Assembly (NCBI GenBank): GCA_016711875.1
Contig: JADJSD010000023.1
Coordinates: forward strand, 310,001 to 374,000
Source: Betaproteobacteria bacterium
GTDB taxonomy: Bacteria; Pseudomonadota; Gammaproteobacteria; Burkholderiales; Usitatibacteraceae
DNA length: 64,000 bases
Reading direction: 5' to 3'
The notes below the pieces were generated by a model. The model had not been told where the DNA came from. It saw only the letters and a program-made list of their open reading frames with translations, and ran no database searches. Both the position numbers and the translations under genes were made by a program. Below, piece by piece: positions 1 through 8,380 of the stretch; positions within the stretch are counted from its first letter, which is position 1, and every line of letters begins with the position of its first letter.

Positions 1-1
1 C

Positions 2-808
2 AACCCCTACGCCTACTACGCCCGCGCCGTCGCGCTGTTCCATCCGGCGAAGCCCGTCGTGGCGGGCATCCATCCGAGCGCCGTGGTCGATTCGTCGGCC
101 CGCGTCGCCCCGAGCGCCTGCGTGGGCCCCTTCGCCGTGATCGAGGCCGGCGCCGCCGTGGGCGAGCGCGCGACGATCGGGGCGGGCTGCTACGTGGGCG
201 AGGGCGCGGTCATCGGCGACGACACGTTCCTGCACCCGCGCGTCACGGTGTACCACGCCTGTGTCGTGGGCGCGCGAGGCATCCTGCATTCGGGCGCGGT
301 GATCGGCGCGGACGGTTTCGGCATGGCGCCGGAGAACGGCGCCTGGGTGAAGATCCCCCAGGTGGGCCGCGCGGTTCTCGGCGACGACGTGGAGGTCGGC
401 GCGAACACCACCATCGACCGGGGCGCGCTGGGCGACACGGTGGTCGAGGAAGGCGTGAAGCTCGACAACCAGATCCAGATCGCGCACAACTGCCGCGTCG
501 GCGCGCACACCGTCATCGCGGGCTGCGCGGGCATCGCCGGCAGCACGACGATCGGGCGGCACTGCCTCATCGGCGGCGGCGTGGGCATCATCGGGCACCT
601 GACGATCTGCGACGGCGTCACGGTGTCGGGCATGACGCTCGTCACCAAGTCGATCACCGCGCCCGGGACGTACACCTCGGGCGGTCCCTTCATGCCCCAC
701 GCCGAGTGGCTGCGCAACGCCGCTCACCTTCGCCACCTCGACCGCATCGCGCACGACGCGCGCGCCGCCTCACGCCAGGGAAAAGCCGATGGAACCGATG
801 ACGATTGA
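2..808 (+). CDS. lpxD: UDP-3-O-acylglucosamine N-acyltransferase LpxD (5' truncated by window edge)
   Basis: Third step of lipid A synthesis: transfers the second 3-hydroxyacyl chain from acyl-ACP to UDP-3-O-acyl-glucosamine in the cytoplasm. The reading frame is open from base 2 (NPYAYYARAVALFHP), matching the link between the LpxD N-terminal uridine-binding domain and the left-handed beta-helix. About 269 residues are visible of the usual ~340, so the start lies upstream. Hexapeptide repeats run through the body, and the conserved HNC segment (QIAHNCRVG) carries the catalytic histidine. The stop overlaps the fabZ start, so it is translationally coupled to the lipid A cluster. Confidence 0.97.
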   Translation, partial: NPYAYYARAVALFHPAKPVVAGIHPSAVVDSSARVAPSACVGPFAVIEAGAAVGERATIGAGCYVGEGAVIGDDTFLHPRVTVYHACVVGARGILHSGAVIGADGFGMAPENGAWVKIPQVGRAVLGDDVEVGANTTIDRGALGDTVVEEGVKLDNQIQIAHNCRVGAHTVIAGCAGIAGSTTIGRHCLIGGGVGIIGHLTICDGVTVSGMTLVTKSITAPGTYTSGGPFMPHAEWLRNAAHLRHLDRIAHDARAASRQGKADGTDDD

Positions 809-1244
809 GGAAATCAAGCAGTACCTGCCCCACCGCTACCCGTTCCTGCTCATCGACCGCGTGCTCGAGTGGGAGGCGAACAAGCGCATCGTGGCGCTCA
901 AGAACGTGTCCGCCAACGAACCCTTCTTTCAGGGGCATTTCCCGCACTACGCGGTGATGCCGGGCGTGCTCATCATCGAGGCGATGGCGCAGTCGGCCGC
1001 GATGCTCGGCCTTCTCTCGCTCGGACAGAAGGACGACGGCTCGAGCGTCTACTACTTCGTCGGCATCGACGGCGCGCGCTTCAAGCGCCCCGTGCGCCCC
1101 GGCGACCAGCTCGTCTTCGAGGTCGAGCAGCTGCGGCTCTCCCGCGGCATGGGCAAGTTCAAGGCCGTGGCGCGCGTGGGCGGGGACGTCGTCTCGGAGG
1201 CCGAGCTCCTGTGCGCCCTGCGTCCGGTCGCCGTGAAGCCGTGA
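789..1244 (+). CDS. fabZ: 3-hydroxyacyl-ACP dehydratase FabZ
   Basis: Dehydrates 3-hydroxyacyl-ACP in fatty acid elongation, competing with LpxA/LpxD for the same acyl-ACP pool. It has 151 residues, the normal size. The hot-dog fold motifs are intact: HRYPFLLIDRV near residue 14, catalytic His in FFQGHFP, and catalytic Glu in GVLIIEAMAQ. The ATG at 789 overlaps the end of lpxD by 20 bp; a second in-frame ATG at 798 is a possible alternative. Its TGA overlaps the GTG start of lpxA. The order lpxD-fabZ-lpxA-lpxB is the classical proteobacterial arrangement. Confidence 0.98.
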   Translation: MEPMTIEEIKQYLPHRYPFLLIDRVLEWEANKRIVALKNVSANEPFFQGHFPHYAVMPGVLIIEAMAQSAAMLGLLSLGQKDDGSSVYYFVGIDGARFKRPVRPGDQLVFEVEQLRLSRGMGKFKAVARVGGDVVSEAELLCALRPVAVKP

Positions 1245-2017
1245 GCGCGATCCACCCCACCGCCCTGGTCGATCCCCGCGCGAAGCTCGCGGCGGGCGTG
1301 CGCGTGGGCCCGTATTCGGTGATCGACGGCGACGTGGAGATCGGCGAGGGCACCACGATCGGCGCGCACTGCGTGGTCACGGGCCACACGGTCATCGGGC
1401 GCGAGAACCGCATCTTCCACTTCTGCTCGATCGGCGAGGCCAACCAGGACAAGAAGTACCAGGGCGAGCCCACGAGGCTCTCGATCGGCGACCGCAACAC
1501 CATCCGCGAGTACTGCTCGCTCAACCGCGGCACGGCGCAGGACCGCGGCGAGACCACCGTCGGCAACGACAACTGGATCATGGCCTACTGCCATATCGCC
1601 CACGACTGCGTGGTCGGGAACCACACCGTGTTCGCCAACAACGCCACGCTCGCCGGCCATGTCTGGATCGGCGACCACACGGTGCTCGGCGGCTTCACCG
1701 GCGTGCACCAGTTCGTGCGCGTGGGCGCGCACGTGATGGCGGGGGTCTCCTCCGTGGTGCTGCAGGACGTGCCCACCTACGTCACGGTGGCCGGCCACCC
1801 CTGCGCGCCGCACGGCATCAACAGCGAGGGCCTCAAGCGCCGCGGCTTCACGCCGGATGCGATTGCAGCCATCAAGCGCGCCTACAAGACGCTCTACAAG
1901 TCGGGGCTCTCCTTCGCCGAGGCGAAGGCGGAGCTGGAAAGGCAGGCGGCCGAGTCGCCGGAGGTAAAGGCGCTCGCCGATTTCCTCGCCACCTCCACCC
2001 GCGGCATCGTCCGGTAG
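1241..2017 (+). CDS. lpxA: UDP-N-acetylglucosamine acyltransferase LpxA
   Basis: First committed step of lipid A synthesis. The product is 258 residues, close to the E. coli length. Left-handed beta-helix hexapeptide repeats fill residues ~5-190, followed by the alpha-helical C-terminus (GLKRRGFTPDAI...). The catalytic histidine sits in AYCHIAHDCVVG. The GTG at 1241 is chosen because it gives the standard N-terminus (SAIHPTALVDP) and a GTGA overlap with fabZ. The same frame is open further upstream, but that part is antisense-like overlap inside fabZ and is not lpxA. Confidence 0.97.
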   Translation: MSAIHPTALVDPRAKLAAGVRVGPYSVIDGDVEIGEGTTIGAHCVVTGHTVIGRENRIFHFCSIGEANQDKKYQGEPTRLSIGDRNTIREYCSLNRGTAQDRGETTVGNDNWIMAYCHIAHDCVVGNHTVFANNATLAGHVWIGDHTVLGGFTGVHQFVRVGAHVMAGVSSVVLQDVPTYVTVAGHPCAPHGINSEGLKRRGFTPDAIAAIKRAYKTLYKSGLSFAEAKAELERQAAESPEVKALADFLATSTRGIVR

Positions 2018-2045
2018 CCGTGCCAGGCGAACCCGGAAGCCCGGC

Positions 2046-3251
2046 ATGACCCGTCGCGTCGTCCTCGTCGCGGGGGAAGCCTCGGGGGACCTGCTGGGCG
2101 CGGCGCTCATCCGGGCCGTGAAGGCGCGCCACCCCGACTGCCGGTTCGAGGGAATCTGCGGCCCCAAGATGCGCTCCGAGGGCGCCACGAGCTGGGAGCC
2201 GATGGAGAAGCTCTCGGTGCGCGGCTACGTCGAGGTCGTGAAAAGCCTGCCGGAGCTCCTGCGCATCCGCTCGCGGGTGGGCTCGCGCGTCATCGCGGAA
2301 CGCCCGGATCTCTTCATCGGCATCGACGCCCCCGATTTCAACCTTGCCCTCGAGGCGCGGGTGAAACGCGCGGGCATCCCGGCGATCCACTATGTGAGCC
2401 CCTCAATCTGGGCATGGCGCGCCGAGCGGCTGCCGGCCATCGGCCGGTCCGTGGACCGCGTGCTCACGATCTTTCCCTTCGAGGCCGGGATCTACGAGAA
2501 GGCAGGCATCGCCGCCACCTACGTCGGGCACCCGCTCGCCGACCAGATCCCGCTCGACCCGGACCGCGAGGACGCCCGCGCGCAGCTTCGCCTGCCCCGC
2601 ACGGTCCCCGCCATCGCGATGCTGCCGGGCAGCCGCATGAGCGAGCTCGAGTCCCACGCCGATCTCTACATCGAGACGGCGCAGCGCCTGGCGGCGACGC
2701 ATCCCGGCGCGCGCTTCTTCGTGCCCCTCGCGACGCGCGAGACGCGCGACTACTTCGAATCGCGGCTCTACGCCCGCGAGGCGATGGGCCTCGAGCTCAC
2801 CATCCTCTTCGGCCACGCGCGCCTCGCGCTCACGGCCGCCGACGTGGGACTCGTCGCGAGCGGCACCGCCACCCTCGAGGCGGCGCTCGCGCGCTGCCCC
2901 ATGGTGATCACCTACCGCGTCCCGGGACTCACCTACCGCCTCATGATGCGAAAGGCGCTGCTCCCCTACGTGGGGCTGCCGAACGTCCTGGCCGGCGAGT
3001 TCATCGTGCCGGAGCTGCTCCAGGAGAATGCGACGGCGGAGAATCTCGAGCAGGCCCTGGGCAACTGGCTGGACCACAAGGGGGCCCGCGGGCAGCTGGA
3101 GGCGCGTTACCGCGAGATCCATGCGAGCCTTCGGCAAGGCAACGACGAGCGCGTCGCCGACGCGCTCGAACCGTATCTTCGAGACGGGGAATCCCGTGCC
3201 GCGACGCCGCTTGCCGGTGCCCGCGAACCCGCGATTGTGCGGGGTCGATGA
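2046..3251 (+). CDS. lpxB: Lipid-A-disaccharide synthase LpxB
   Basis: GT19 glycosyltransferase that joins UDP-2,3-diacylglucosamine and lipid X to form the lipid A disaccharide at the inner membrane. It has 401 residues with the family N-terminal motif GEASGDLLGAALI, the conserved IHYVSPSIWAWR segment and the C-terminal donor-site region (GTATLEAALARCPMVITYR). It lies 28 bp after lpxA, and its 3' end overlaps rnhB by 56 bp in another frame. The C-terminal ~20 residues (SRAATPLAGAREPAIVRGR) extend beyond the usual end. Confidence 0.97.
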   Translation: MTRRVVLVAGEASGDLLGAALIRAVKARHPDCRFEGICGPKMRSEGATSWEPMEKLSVRGYVEVVKSLPELLRIRSRVGSRVIAERPDLFIGIDAPDFNLALEARVKRAGIPAIHYVSPSIWAWRAERLPAIGRSVDRVLTIFPFEAGIYEKAGIAATYVGHPLADQIPLDPDREDARAQLRLPRTVPAIAMLPGSRMSELESHADLYIETAQRLAATHPGARFFVPLATRETRDYFESRLYAREAMGLELTILFGHARLALTAADVGLVASGTATLEAALARCPMVITYRVPGLTYRLMMRKALLPYVGLPNVLAGEFIVPELLQENATAENLEQALGNWLDHKGARGQLEARYREIHASLRQGNDERVADALEPYLRDGESRAATPLAGAREPAIVRGR

Positions 3252-3816
3252 GGCCGGGCGCGGCCCGCTCGCGGGCTGCGTCTTCGCCGCGGCCGTGATC
3301 CTCGATCCGGCCCGGCCGGTGGAAGGGCTCGCCGATTCGAAGGTGCTCTCCGCGCCGCGGCGCTCGGCCCTCGCCGGGGCCATCCGCGAGAAGGCGCTCG
3401 CGTGGGCCGTGGCCTTCGCGACGCCGGCGGAAATCGACGAGATCAACATCCTGCGCGCGAGCCTGCTCGCGATGTCCCGCGCGATCGCGGCCCTCGGCGT
3501 GGCGCCCGGCGAAGTCGCCGTGGACGGCCTGCACGTGCCGCCGGGCGTCGTCGTCCCCTGCCGCGCCATCGTGAAAGGCGACCGCCTGGTGCCGGCCATC
3601 TCGGCCGCCTCCATTCTCGCGAAGACCGAGCGCGATGCCGAGATGGTGGCGATGGCCTCGCGCTATCCCGGCTACGGCTTCGAGGGGCACAAGGGCTATC
3701 CCACGCCCGGGCACCTGCGGGCGCTCGGCCAGCTCGGGCCTTGCGAGATCCACCGCCGCAGTTTCGCGCCCGTGCGCCTCGTCATCGCCCAGCGCGCCCT
3801 GGACTTCCGGGCATGA
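3196..3816 (+). CDS. rnhB: Ribonuclease HII
   Basis: Cleaves RNA in RNA-DNA hybrids and removes single misincorporated ribonucleotides. The GTG at 3196 gives a 206-residue protein of usual size. Earlier starts in the same open frame would be antisense-like sequence inside lpxB. Family motifs are present: GVDEAGRGPLAG with the D-E pair, LADSKVLS, VDGLHVPPG with the third acidic residue, and SAASILAKTERDAEM with the fourth. It overlaps lpxB at its 5' end and the methyltransferase gene by ATGA at its 3' end. Such lpxB-rnhB linkage is common in proteobacteria. Confidence 0.95.
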   Translation: MPRRRLPVPANPRLCGVDEAGRGPLAGCVFAAAVILDPARPVEGLADSKVLSAPRRSALAGAIREKALAWAVAFATPAEIDEINILRASLLAMSRAIAALGVAPGEVAVDGLHVPPGVVVPCRAIVKGDRLVPAISAASILAKTERDAEMVAMASRYPGYGFEGHKGYPTPGHLRALGQLGPCEIHRRSFAPVRLVIAQRALDFRA

Positions 3817-4595
3817 AAGCGATCGTCTCGAGGGACAACCCGGCCTACAAGGCGCTCGTGCGTCTTGCCACCAAGGCCTCCGAGCGCAAGACGCGGCGCC
3901 TGTCGATCGTCGAGGGCGCGCATCTCGTGACGGCGGCGATGGATGCGGGGCTCGTTCCGGAAACGCTGCTCGTGCGGCACGGATCGCGCGAGGACGCGCA
4001 GGCACACGTGCTGCTCGTCCGCGCTCCCGCGTGCGAGCGGATGGAGCTCGCCGACGGGCTCTTCGATGCGCTGAGCGGGCTCGACTCGCCGCCGGCGATC
4101 ATGGCCGTGGTGCCCACGCCCGAGGGAAAGCGCGCGCCGCCGGACGCGCGCTTCTGCCTGGCGCTCGAGGACGTGCAGGATCCGGGCAACGTCGGGACGC
4201 TCCTTCGCAGCGCGGCGGCGGCGGGCGTGGAGCACGTGCTGCTCTCGCCCACGTGCGCGTTCGCCTGGAGCCCGAAAGTCCTGCGGGCGGGGCAGGGGGC
4301 GCACTTCGCCGTGAACATCGTCGAGGGCGTGGACCTCCTCGCTTTCGTGAAGTCGTATGCCGGCACGAGCGTGGCGCTTTGCGGGGAGGGTGGCGAGAGC
4401 CTCTATGCGCTCGATCTCACGGGGCCGCTGCTCTTCCTGGTGGGGAACGAAGGGGCGGGGCTCTCGGCGGAAGTGGAAGCGGCAGCGGGCGTGAGGGCCG
4501 CGATTCCGATGCCGGGGAGGGCGGAGTCGCTCAATGCCGGTGTCGCGGGGTCGATCGCGCTGTTCGAGGCGGTGCGGCAGAGGCGAGGGGAGTGA
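3813..4595 (+). CDS. TrmH/SpoU-family RNA 2'-O-methyltransferase
   Basis: SPOUT-class methyltransferase, probably modifying the 2'-OH of an rRNA or tRNA nucleotide using SAM. The 260-residue product has an N-terminal substrate-binding domain (residues ~1-95) and the trefoil-knot catalytic domain with motif 1 in EDVQDPGNVGTLLRSAAAAG, motif 2 in LFLVGNEGAGL and motif 3 in IPMPGRAESLNAGVAGSI. The ATG overlaps the rnhB stop (ATGA). It resembles RlmB/TsnR-type enzymes, but the exact target cannot be named from sequence. It is the last gene before the 271-bp repeat-bearing gap. Confidence 0.93.
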   Translation: MKAIVSRDNPAYKALVRLATKASERKTRRLSIVEGAHLVTAAMDAGLVPETLLVRHGSREDAQAHVLLVRAPACERMELADGLFDALSGLDSPPAIMAVVPTPEGKRAPPDARFCLALEDVQDPGNVGTLLRSAAAAGVEHVLLSPTCAFAWSPKVLRAGQGAHFAVNIVEGVDLLAFVKSYAGTSVALCGEGGESLYALDLTGPLLFLVGNEGAGLSAEVEAAAGVRAAIPMPGRAESLNAGVAGSIALFEAVRQRRGE

Positions 4596-4602
4596 TGCGG
4601 GC

Positions 4603-4771
4603 AAAGGGCTTTGGAACCGCAGATGAACGCAGATGAACGCAGATGATTTTCAGGTACGTTTTCAGCGTCGTTTCGGGATGCATCGCCTTGCCTGACAGCA
4701 ATGACCCGAACGCGCGCCTCGCGAAAACCATCAGCGTTCATCTGCGTTCATCTGCGGTTCCAAAGCCTTTC
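4603..4771. repeat. Long inverted-repeat element with GCAGATGAAC arms (copy 1)
   Basis: Arms at 4603-4650 and 4724-4771 are inverted repeats with only a few mismatches. Each arm contains nearly three tandem copies of the 10-mer GCAGATGAAC after a shared outer CTTTGGAACC. The 73-bp middle has no obvious gene. The element fills the gap between the methyltransferase gene and the yhhQ-like gene. A related element sits at 46005-46193 and shares the CTTTGGA outer end and the GCxGATGAACGCxGATG pattern. This looks like a MITE-like or REP-like dispersed palindrome. Its short ORFs (for example ones reading VHLRSSA) are repeat translations and not genes. Confidence 0.8.
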
Positions 4772-4866
4772 GGTTATCGTAGCCCCGCAGCCCCCTGACC
4801 CCCGCCCGCCGCCCCCCGGACCGGCCCGCGGTTCCGAAAACCCCGGGATGAGTCGGAGCCCACCTC

Positions 4867-5586
4867 ATGCCAAAAACTCCCGATGTCCCGCCGCGCCCGT
4901 ACCGCTACTACGAGTTCGTCATGGTCGCCTTCGTGGTGGTCCTGGTGTGCTCGAACCTCATCGGGCCCGCCAAGATCGCGCAACTCGACCTGCCCCTCGT
5001 AGGGCTCGTCACTTTCGGCGCGGGCGTGCTCTTCTTCCCCATCTCGTACGTCTTCGGCGACATCCTCACCGAGGTGTATGGCTACGCGCGCTCGCGCCGC
5101 GTGATCTGGGCGGGCTTCGCCGGCCTCGCGTTCGCGTCGTTCATGGCGTATGTGGTGGTGGCCCTTCCGCCCGCGCCCTTCTGGAAGAACCAGGCGGCCT
5201 ACGAAGTGGCGTTCGGGCAGGCGTGGCGCATCGCGGCCGCCTCGATGTTCGCCTACATGTGCGGCGAGTTCGTGAACTCGTTCGTCCTCGCCAAGATGAA
5301 GATCCTCACGCGCGGGCGCTGGCTGTGGACGCGCACCATCGGTTCGACCGTCGTGGGCGAGGGCGTCGACTCGATGCTCTTCTACCCGCTCGCGTTCTAC
5401 GGCACGGGCATCATCCCCGACGACAAGCTGCCGTTGGTGATGCTGGCGCAGTTCGTGACGAAGGTCGGCGTGGAGGTGCTCTTCACCCCCGTCACCTACG
5501 CGATCGTCGGCTGGCTCAAGCGCGCGGAGAACGTGGACTGGTACGACCGCGACACGAACTTCACGCCGTTCTCCGTGAAGCTCTGA
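4867..5586 (+). CDS. yhhQ: YhhQ-family queuosine-precursor transporter
   Basis: Inner-membrane importer of queuosine precursors (preQ0/preQ1, DUF165 family) used for tRNA wobble modification. It has 239 residues with about six hydrophobic helices. Family hallmarks include the SNLIGPAKI region of helix 1, FPISYVFGDILTEVYGY, and the C-terminal AQFVTKVGVEVLFTPVTYAIVG. The ATG follows a GC-rich leader after the repeat element. I looked in that leader for a preQ1 riboswitch and saw no convincing match. It stands alone, with a convergent small gene downstream. Confidence 0.93.
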   Translation: MPKTPDVPPRPYRYYEFVMVAFVVVLVCSNLIGPAKIAQLDLPLVGLVTFGAGVLFFPISYVFGDILTEVYGYARSRRVIWAGFAGLAFASFMAYVVVALPPAPFWKNQAAYEVAFGQAWRIAAASMFAYMCGEFVNSFVLAKMKILTRGRWLWTRTIGSTVVGEGVDSMLFYPLAFYGTGIIPDDKLPLVMLAQFVTKVGVEVLFTPVTYAIVGWLKRAENVDWYDRDTNFTPFSVKL

Positions 5587-5593
5587 GCGGCGT

Positions 5594-5983
5594 CTACTTC
5601 GTGCGCGGTACCACGCGGCCCTGTTCGATCTTCACCTTGTCGCCCACGCGCATCGAGCCGACGTCGTCCTGCACCACCAGGCGCAGGCGCCCGTCAGCGA
5701 GGCGCACCACGACTTCGTAGGTGACGGTGGCCGGCTTCTGCTCGCGGCTGAGTTCCGTGGAGGAACCCACCGTCGGCTTGCTGCCGTCCAGGGGAATGTT
5801 GGCGACGAGTCCCGAAGGACCCTTGCGTTCCTGCAGGATGGCCGGCTTGTCGCCGCCTTCCACGCGCTTGAGCGTTCGGATCTCGCCGCAGTCCGGGCAG
5901 GCGGCCGCGGCCGGGGAGACGGAAGTCTGGGCCGAGGCCGCGAGTGAGAAGGCGGCGAGGGCGAGGGCGGGAAGGAGTCTCAT
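5594..5983 (-). CDS. Small exported protein with CxxCG motif
   Basis: 129 residues. A clear Sec signal peptide (MRLLPALALAAFSLAASAQ) is followed by a short mature domain that starts with CPDCGEIRTLKRVEGG. The CxxCG..(R/V) start followed by a beta-rich domain (VTYEVVVRLADGRLRLVVQDD, then VGDKVKIEQGRVV) resembles the glycine-zipper/SlyB-type outer-membrane proteins of betaproteobacteria, but without their glycine zipper. Function is unknown. The stop is 8 bp from the convergent yhhQ stop, and it is divergent from the patatin gene. Confidence 0.8.
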   Translation of the reverse strand: MRLLPALALAAFSLAASAQTSVSPAAAACPDCGEIRTLKRVEGGDKPAILQERKGPSGLVANIPLDGSKPTVGSSTELSREQKPATVTYEVVVRLADGRLRLVVQDDVGSMRVGDKVKIEQGRVVPRTK

Positions 5984-6075
5984 GGCGGGCTCGCGGGTCT
6001 GGATTTCGAGGAGTCGATTCTAGCCGCGAACCGGCGGGGCAGATCGGGCAAAATGGCGTTCCCGCCTTTCCGACG

Positions 6076-8310
6076 GTGAACTCCGTGCCCGCCACGCTTC
6101 TGCGAACTGTCCTCGCCTGTTCCCTCGCCCTGCTGTTGCCGATCGGAGACGCCCTCGCGCAGGCGGCCCCGAAAACGCGCCCCAAGGTCGGCCTCGTGCT
6201 GGGTGGCGGCGGGGCTCGCGGGGGCGCCCACCTCGGCGTGCTCGAGGTCCTCGAGGAGCTTCGCATCCCCTTCGATTGCGTGGCCGGCACCAGCATGGGC
6301 GCGCTCGCGGCGGGCGCCTATGTCGCCGGGGTCTCTCCCGCGGAGATGAAGGAGACCATCGGCAAGACCGACTGGGGGAGCATGTTCGACGACAGCGCCG
6401 GGCGCGAGTCGCTGAGCCTCAGGCGCAAGGATATCGACGACCGGTTCTACTCGGGCCTGGAGTTCGGCGTCACCAAGGACGGGCTTCGTTACCGCGAAGG
6501 CGCGGTGGCCGGCGAGAAGATCAAGCTCTACTTCAATGCCCTGGTGCGCGCGGACCTCGGCGAGCGCGGCATCGAGGACCTGCCCATTCCCCTCACGCTC
6601 ATCGCGACCGACATCGGCACGGGCGAGCGGGTCGCCATGCGCGAGGGCAACCTCACCACGGCGATGCGCGCAAGCATGTCGGTTCCAGGCGCGATCGCGC
6701 CCGTGGTTCGCGAGGGACGCAAGCTCGTCGACGGCGGCCTGGTGGACAACGTGCCCATCCAGGAGGTGCGCGATCGCTGCGGGGCCGAAGTCGTCATCGC
6801 GGTGAACGTGGGCTCGCCCCTGCTCGAGGCGGACAAGGTGACGGGCGTCTTTTCGGTGATGGGGCAGATGGTCAACCTGCTGGCCGAGCAGAACGTCGCC
6901 AAGTCGGTCGCGTCGCTGGGCCCCAGGGACATCTACATGCGCCCGGAGCTGGGCGACATCACCGCGGCGGATTTCAACCGCCAGGTCGAGGCGGCCGGCA
7001 TCGGCCGCAAGACGGCGCTCGCGCACGTGGACCAGCTGAAGGCACTTTCCGTCCCCGCGGAGGAATTCAAGCGATGGCGCGCGGGCATCCGCCTGGCGCC
7101 TTCCTCCCAGCCGTCCATCGTCGACGAGGTGCGCGTGGCCGAGACGCGGTTCGTGAATCCGACCGAACTGCGCGCCTCCGTGCGCCAGAAGGAAGGCGCG
7201 CCGCTCGACTCCCGCGCGCTCGAGAAGGACATCGTCCTCATCTACAGCCGCGGCGACCTGCAGAGCCTCGACTATTCGGTGCTCAAGGAGCGCGACAAGA
7301 CCATCGTCCAGATCACGCCGCTCGAGAAGTCCTGGGGGCCCGACTACCTGCGCTTCGGCGTGAACCTGTCCTCGGACTTCCGCTCGGAGTCGCCCTACAA
7401 CCTGCGGGCGCTCTACCGCAAGACGTGGATCAACAGCTTCGGCGCCGAGTTGCTCACGGCCGTACAGCTCGGCAGCAACCAGGGCGTGGGGCTCGAGTTC
7501 TACCAGCCCCTGGACTACCGGCAGCACTATTTCCTGCGGCCCTTCATCGCCACCGACCAGCAGAAGGCCGGCATCTATTTCGACGGCGATCGCGTGTCGG
7601 AGTACCGGACGCGCCAGACCCGGCTGGGACTCGACTTGGGCGTCAATCTCGACGCGTACGGACAGGCCAAGTTCGGCTGGCTCGAACGCCAGCTGAGCGC
7701 CACGCTGGATACGGGCCTGCCGGTCTTTTCCAATACCAAGGGCAACCTGGGCGGCCCGGCAGCCTCCCTCGCGCTCGACACGCAAGATTTCGCCTTCTTC
7801 CCGACGAAGGGATACCGGTTGAACCTCGACTACTTCGAGGCCGTGCGCGCCTCCAGCGACGTCGGCAAGTACGGCCGCGTCGAGGGACGGGTCGGCGGGG
7901 CGTGGTCGCCCGGTGACCTGATCCTGCTCGGTACCCTCCAGGGCGGAACGAAGACGAATGGCGCCGTGCCGCTGGCAGACGGGTTCTCCCTGGGCGGTTT
8001 CGGCCGGCTGTCGGCGTTCGCACCCGGGCAGATCCTGGGCAACGAGGCCTACGGGTTCGCTTCCGTGCAAGCCCAGTACCGACTCACGCGTCCCATGCCG
8101 ATCCTCGGGCTGTCGCTTCTTGCGGGCGTGTCGTACGAGGCCGGCTACATGAAGAACCCCGTGACGGAGCCCAACCTCACGGGAGGCGTCAATTCCTACG
8201 GCGTATACCTCGCTTCCAACACGCTGCTGGGGCCGATCTACCTCGGCTATTCGAAGACGAGCAAGAAGGACCGGGACGGCCGCTTCTACCTGTTCATCGG
8301 GACGCCCTGA
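6076..8310 (+). CDS. PlpD-like patatin phospholipase with outer-membrane barrel (type Vd autotransporter)
   Basis: Predicted secreted lipase A1/A2 fused to its own barrel. From the GTG at 6076 the protein is 744 residues with a signal peptide ending near DALAQ. The patatin domain (~residues 35-330) shows the oxyanion loop GGGGARGGAHLGVL, the nucleophile elbow GTSMGA and the dyad DGGLVDN. A POTRA-like segment follows (~330-410), then a BamA/TamA-type barrel ending in FYLFIGTP. A second in-frame GTG at 6085 is an alternative start. This architecture matches Pseudomonas PlpD and Fusobacterium FplA. The lipid substrate is not predictable. Confidence 0.92.
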   Translation: MNSVPATLLRTVLACSLALLLPIGDALAQAAPKTRPKVGLVLGGGGARGGAHLGVLEVLEELRIPFDCVAGTSMGALAAGAYVAGVSPAEMKETIGKTDWGSMFDDSAGRESLSLRRKDIDDRFYSGLEFGVTKDGLRYREGAVAGEKIKLYFNALVRADLGERGIEDLPIPLTLIATDIGTGERVAMREGNLTTAMRASMSVPGAIAPVVREGRKLVDGGLVDNVPIQEVRDRCGAEVVIAVNVGSPLLEADKVTGVFSVMGQMVNLLAEQNVAKSVASLGPRDIYMRPELGDITAADFNRQVEAAGIGRKTALAHVDQLKALSVPAEEFKRWRAGIRLAPSSQPSIVDEVRVAETRFVNPTELRASVRQKEGAPLDSRALEKDIVLIYSRGDLQSLDYSVLKERDKTIVQITPLEKSWGPDYLRFGVNLSSDFRSESPYNLRALYRKTWINSFGAELLTAVQLGSNQGVGLEFYQPLDYRQHYFLRPFIATDQQKAGIYFDGDRVSEYRTRQTRLGLDLGVNLDAYGQAKFGWLERQLSATLDTGLPVFSNTKGNLGGPAASLALDTQDFAFFPTKGYRLNLDYFEAVRASSDVGKYGRVEGRVGGAWSPGDLILLGTLQGGTKTNGAVPLADGFSLGGFGRLSAFAPGQILGNEAYGFASVQAQYRLTRPMPILGLSLLAGVSYEAGYMKNPVTEPNLTGGVNSYGVYLASNTLLGPIYLGYSKTSKKDRDGRFYLFIGTP

Positions 8311-8337
8311 GCGGCGGTGCGACCGTGCCAATGGAAG

Positions 8338-8361
8338 GGGCCGGCCCCGCAAGGCCGGCCC
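8338..8361. terminator. Bidirectional rho-independent terminator between convergent genes
   Basis: Stem GGGCCGGCC / GGCCGGCCC with loop CCGCAA, flanked by AA on the left and TTTCGCTTT on the right. It sits in the 70-bp gap between the patatin gene stop and the convergent barrel-protein stop, so it can serve either strand. Confidence 0.65.
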
Positions 8362-8380
8362 TTTCGCTTTCCGGTGCCGC

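Noticed and set aside
4611..4650. Short tandem GCAGATGAAC units considered as a CRISPR array
   Set aside because: Units are 10 bp with no unique spacers, and they form the arm of an inverted repeat; no cas genes nearby.
4772..4866. Leader of the yhhQ-like gene considered as a preQ1 riboswitch
   Set aside because: No C-rich loop with matching A-rich tail in the preQ1-I/II/III layouts could be recognised.
5980..8352. 790-codon antisense frame over the patatin gene
   Set aside because: Shadow of a GC-rich gene; composition is Arg/Ala/Val-Asp rich with no domain, signal or start context.
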